Part shown: piece by piece, positions 61,793 through 64,000 of the stretch
Layout of the letters: the number at the start of each line of letters is the position of its first letter
Numbering within the stretch: the first letter of the stretch is position 1
Source of the DNA: an uncultured Carboxylicivirga sp.
Lineage (GTDB): Bacteria > Bacteroidota > Bacteroidia > Bacteroidales > Marinilabiliaceae
Length of the DNA stretch: 64,000 bases
Assembly (NCBI GenBank): GCA_947491945.1
Contig: CANLLN010000025.1
Coordinates: 1 to 64,000 of the forward strand
Direction: 5' to 3'
The notes under the pieces: model-generated
Told to the model about the DNA's origin: nothing
Databases searched by the model: none
Seen by the model: only the letters and a program-made list of their open reading frames with translations
Translations under genes and position numbers: made by a program

Positions 61793-63316
61793 ATGTTACA
61801 GCGATTCATCATTAGCTTTATTACTTTTTTCATCGCTTTAGTGTTGCAGGCGCAGAATATAGCACCGGAGCTTGCAGCTCGTTACGATCAATACCGCGAG
61901 TTCGCACCGGGCTTATATCGTGTGCAGAAGAATGGCCTAGTGGGGGTTGTAGAAGCAGGGGGTACGATCATAATTCCTGTTGATTATAACCAGGTGTGGC
62001 GTCTTAATGACGAGGGCTATTGCCGGGTACTGAAAGCGGGTAAGGTGGGTGTGTACCATCTTTCTGGCCGTGTTATTATACCGGCTGAATATGACCAGGT
62101 GTGGCCCTTTGACCAAGGAAGAGCAAAGGTAATGCGGCAGGGAGTGATGGGCTATTATAATACCCGCGGTGAAGTACTTGTGCCATGTGTCTATCAACAG
62201 ATATGGTCTTTTGACAATGGTAGGGCACGTGTGCAAAAGGAAGGTTTGGTGGGTTACATCGACACCTTGGGTTATGAGTTGATTCCAACTGTTTATCAGC
62301 AAATATGGCATTTTGAGGATGGGCGTGCCCGTGTGTTGAAAAACAATAAAGTGGGCTTTATCGATGAGCATGGTGGTGAGGTGATTGCCCCCGTTTACAC
62401 GCATATATGGTCTTTTGAAGAGGGCAGGGCAAAGGCTTTGTTGGATGGGCAGATAATTTGGATAAATGGCAATGGGGAGCAATTGGACTTGCCCACTCCT
62501 GGGTATGATGCTGTCTCGGTATTAAGAGCAGATGGAGAAGATGGCCTTGAGGCCGATCAACCAACAGAAGGACGTACAAGGCGCCTTACGATTTTGGGTA
62601 GCGATATTGAGGTAACGAATAGTGAGCATACTTCGCTATCTGTAAAAAAGAGGGCGGAAGAGCGTTTTCGTAGTCGTCGTTTTAAGGGACACTATGCGGG
62701 GGTAGAGCTGGGTTTTAACACCTTGCTTAATCACGGAGGTAGCCCCGCCCTTGCACCTCCCAATCAGTATATGGAGGTGAACACGGGTAGGTCAACCACC
62801 TGGGCGCTTAATCCCTTGCAATGGAGCATTGGCCTTAATCGCAAGGGTAATTTCGGATTAATAACCGGCCTGGGTATTGAATGGAATAATTATCATTTTG
62901 CTCATGCTAACACCATCGCGCGGGAGTCAGATGGCAGTATTGTGGAAATGCCCATTACCCGTCCGCTGCATAAAAATAAGTTGGTAACCACGCATCTGAA
63001 CATGCCTTTGCTGATGGAATATCAGTTTCCGGCACGAGGACATCACCGGGCCTTGTATATATCAGCCGGCGCGATCGGAGGGCTGCGCCTGGGGGCACAT
63101 ACCCGTGTGGTGTACGATGATGATGAGCTGCCCCGAAAGCAAAAGCAAAAAGGCAGTTACAGCCTGCAGCCATTTCGCTATGGTGCCATGGTACGCATGG
63201 GCTATCGAGCCATTAACTTGTATAGCACCTATTATTTCTCCACTTTGTTTAAAGATAGTAAGGGGCCCGAACTGTATCCGGTGTCAATAGGTCTGAGCGT
63301 TTATCTTGATATTTAG
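61793..63316 (+). CDS. WG-repeat protein fused to an outer-membrane barrel
   Basis: A 507-residue exported protein. The signal peptide ends near LQAQ (residue 21). Six WG-type beta repeats of about 34 residues occupy residues 26-232, for example YDQVWPFDQGRAKVMRQGVM and YQQIWSFDNGRARVQKEGLV. From about residue 295 (RFKGHYAGVELGFNT) a beta-barrel follows that parallels the whole barrel of the preceding protein and ends GPELYPVSIGLSVYLDI. WG repeats usually bind proteins or glycans. The N-terminal repeats would lie in the periplasm or outside the cell depending on barrel topology. Confidence 0.85.
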   Translation: MLQRFIISFITFFIALVLQAQNIAPELAARYDQYREFAPGLYRVQKNGLVGVVEAGGTIIIPVDYNQVWRLNDEGYCRVLKAGKVGVYHLSGRVIIPAEYDQVWPFDQGRAKVMRQGVMGYYNTRGEVLVPCVYQQIWSFDNGRARVQKEGLVGYIDTLGYELIPTVYQQIWHFEDGRARVLKNNKVGFIDEHGGEVIAPVYTHIWSFEEGRAKALLDGQIIWINGNGEQLDLPTPGYDAVSVLRADGEDGLEADQPTEGRTRRLTILGSDIEVTNSEHTSLSVKKRAEERFRSRRFKGHYAGVELGFNTLLNHGGSPALAPPNQYMEVNTGRSTTWALNPLQWSIGLNRKGNFGLITGLGIEWNNYHFAHANTIARESDGSIVEMPITRPLHKNKLVTTHLNMPLLMEYQFPARGHHRALYISAGAIGGLRLGAHTRVVYDDDELPRKQKQKGSYSLQPFRYGAMVRMGYRAINLYSTYYFSTLFKDSKGPELYPVSIGLSVYLDI

Positions 63317-63377
63317 CCTGAATAATTAATGTGTTTCATTAGATGCACCTACAGGTAGAGGGTTCAATAAGCTTTAG

Positions 63378-63419
63378 GGAACGGTTCTCTGTGATAAAGC
63401 ACTGATAAAGAACCGTTCC
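63378..63419. repeat. Perfect 11-bp inverted repeat
   Basis: GGAACGGTTCT (63378-63388) pairs with AGAACCGTTCC (63409-63419), with a 20-bp loop containing two direct copies of TGATAAAG. It lies between converging genes and may be a T-tract-less terminator. Confidence 0.65.
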
Positions 63420-63445
63420 GTATAAGATTGATTAATAGGGGATTT

Positions 63446-64000
63446 TCAAAACTTACTACTAGCTGTATCTTCTATCCGGATCACTATTTTGTCCTGCGTA
63501 CCGCTTTTGGCTTTGGCCAGCAGGATGTTTTTACCCGGCTTAAGAGATATATTTTCCCAGATAAATCTGCCGTAATGCCCTTTTTGTCTGCCCAGCGATT
63601 GGCCGTTCACGGTGAGCTCCACACTTTTTTGATTGGAATAGACCTTGATGGTTTGTTGGGTGTTGCTGCGCTTATCCAAACGGCGTTCCGCAAAATAAAC
63701 CAAAGGATCGGTGGTATTCCAGTTGGCTTTGTAAAAGTAAAAGGCATCCTTTTTAATGGCCCTGTCAAAGGTGATGAGCCCTTTATCGTTTTTGCCGGGC
63801 ACTTCGCCCTCGGTGCGGTGGGCGGCTCCAAAGTCAAAGAGGTTCCAGATAAAGGTGCCCCATAAAAACGGGCGCTGATCGATAGCCATCCAGTGCTGCT
63901 CGTGAAAATGTGTTTGCCAGTTTTCGGGGTGCCAATAGCTGTTAGCCACAGGCTTTTTGAGCTCTTCCTGCTGGTGATAGATGCTGGCGCCGGCACCGTA
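63446..64000 (-). CDS. Glycoside hydrolase family 2 protein, C-terminal part (runs off the window)
   Basis: The reading frame enters from the right edge (…YGAGASIYHQQEELKKPVAN) and runs 185 codons to the stop, so only the 3' part is present. DQRPFLWGTFIWNLFDFGAAHRTEG is the end of the GH2 catalytic barrel (WxWN region), and KNDKGLITFDRAIKKDAFYFYKANW is the typical segment after it. A C-terminal beta-sandwich (DUF4982-like; NQKSVELTVNGQSLGRQKGH) ends the protein. It is a beta-galactosidase or beta-glucuronidase type enzyme; the catalytic acid/base and nucleophile lie largely outside the window. Confidence 0.9.
   Translation of the reverse strand, partial: YGAGASIYHQQEELKKPVANSYWHPENWQTHFHEQHWMAIDQRPFLWGTFIWNLFDFGAAHRTEGEVPGKNDKGLITFDRAIKKDAFYFYKANWNTTDPLVYFAERRLDKRSNTQQTIKVYSNQKSVELTVNGQSLGRQKGHYGRFIWENISLKPGKNILLAKAKSGTQDKIVIRIEDTASSKF

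Noticed and set aside
62020-62430. 102-bp DNA periodicity suggesting a non-coding tandem repeat
   Set aside because: It is explained by the six 34-residue WG repeats in the coding sequence.

Overview
The window reads as a chromosomal segment of a Bacteroidota bacterium, most likely a marine or sediment member of the Marinilabiliales or a near relative; the order is an inference, the phylum is well supported. The phylum call rests on Bacteroidota-type promoters (TAnnTTTG at -7), Bacteroidota-restricted families (DUF4270, DUF4493, DUF5689, DUF5723, BACON), FecI/FecR/STN-TonB receptor regulation, lipoproteins with acidic residues after the lipobox cysteine, and the divergent panC / GT5-DUF4270 layout.

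Layout. 1-376: 3' end of a 23S rRNA, 5S rRNA and terminator, with a symmetric heptamer array in the spacer. 452-8721 (+): CapA-like protein, cmk-ispH, an adaptor-TolC efflux pair without a pump, YwbE, and a lipoprotein/DUF5723 pair. 8811-12740 (-): TPR lipoprotein, RlpA-like protein, DUF502, YjbR, YraN and an S66 LD-carboxypeptidase. 13080-20708 (+): metG, a YdcZ-type membrane protein, and mutA/mutB of methylmalonyl-CoA mutase, which are split by a small AT-rich insert carrying a four-helix-bundle (S23/IVS-type) gene between inverted heptamer arrays. 20889-24110: M1 peptidase, GH16 lipoprotein and an NTF2-like protein.

24502-34682 is the most notable block: six or seven co-directional genes encoding three unrelated secreted nucleases (endonuclease I, an EEP-family nuclease and a DNA/RNA non-specific nuclease), a TonB-dependent receptor without SusD, and two modular lipoproteins that share DUF4493 and choice-of-anchor-J modules. 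I read it as a candidate extracellular nucleic-acid capture and utilisation locus. It is followed by a 390-bp non-coding region built from dispersed hairpin repeats.

35072-47179 is mostly housekeeping: radA, heptose adenylyltransferase, panC-panD, a GT5 synthase fragment with DUF4270, YccF, a beta-barrel, deoxynucleoside kinase, a GH3-family protein and ahpC-ahpF. 47367-56450 is more accessory: an ankyrin/beta-lactamase fusion, a FecI-FecR-TonB receptor unit, lipoproteins, and chrA with a decayed duplicate of its 3' end. 56531-64000: MgtC and CNNM-type membrane proteins, a BlaI/M56-TonB regulatory pair with visible operators, an iron-sulfur flavoprotein, two paralogous barrel proteins (one fused to six WG repeats), and the C-terminal part of a GH2 glycosidase running off the right edge.

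I saw no CRISPR array, transposase, prophage, tRNA gene or recognisable riboswitch.
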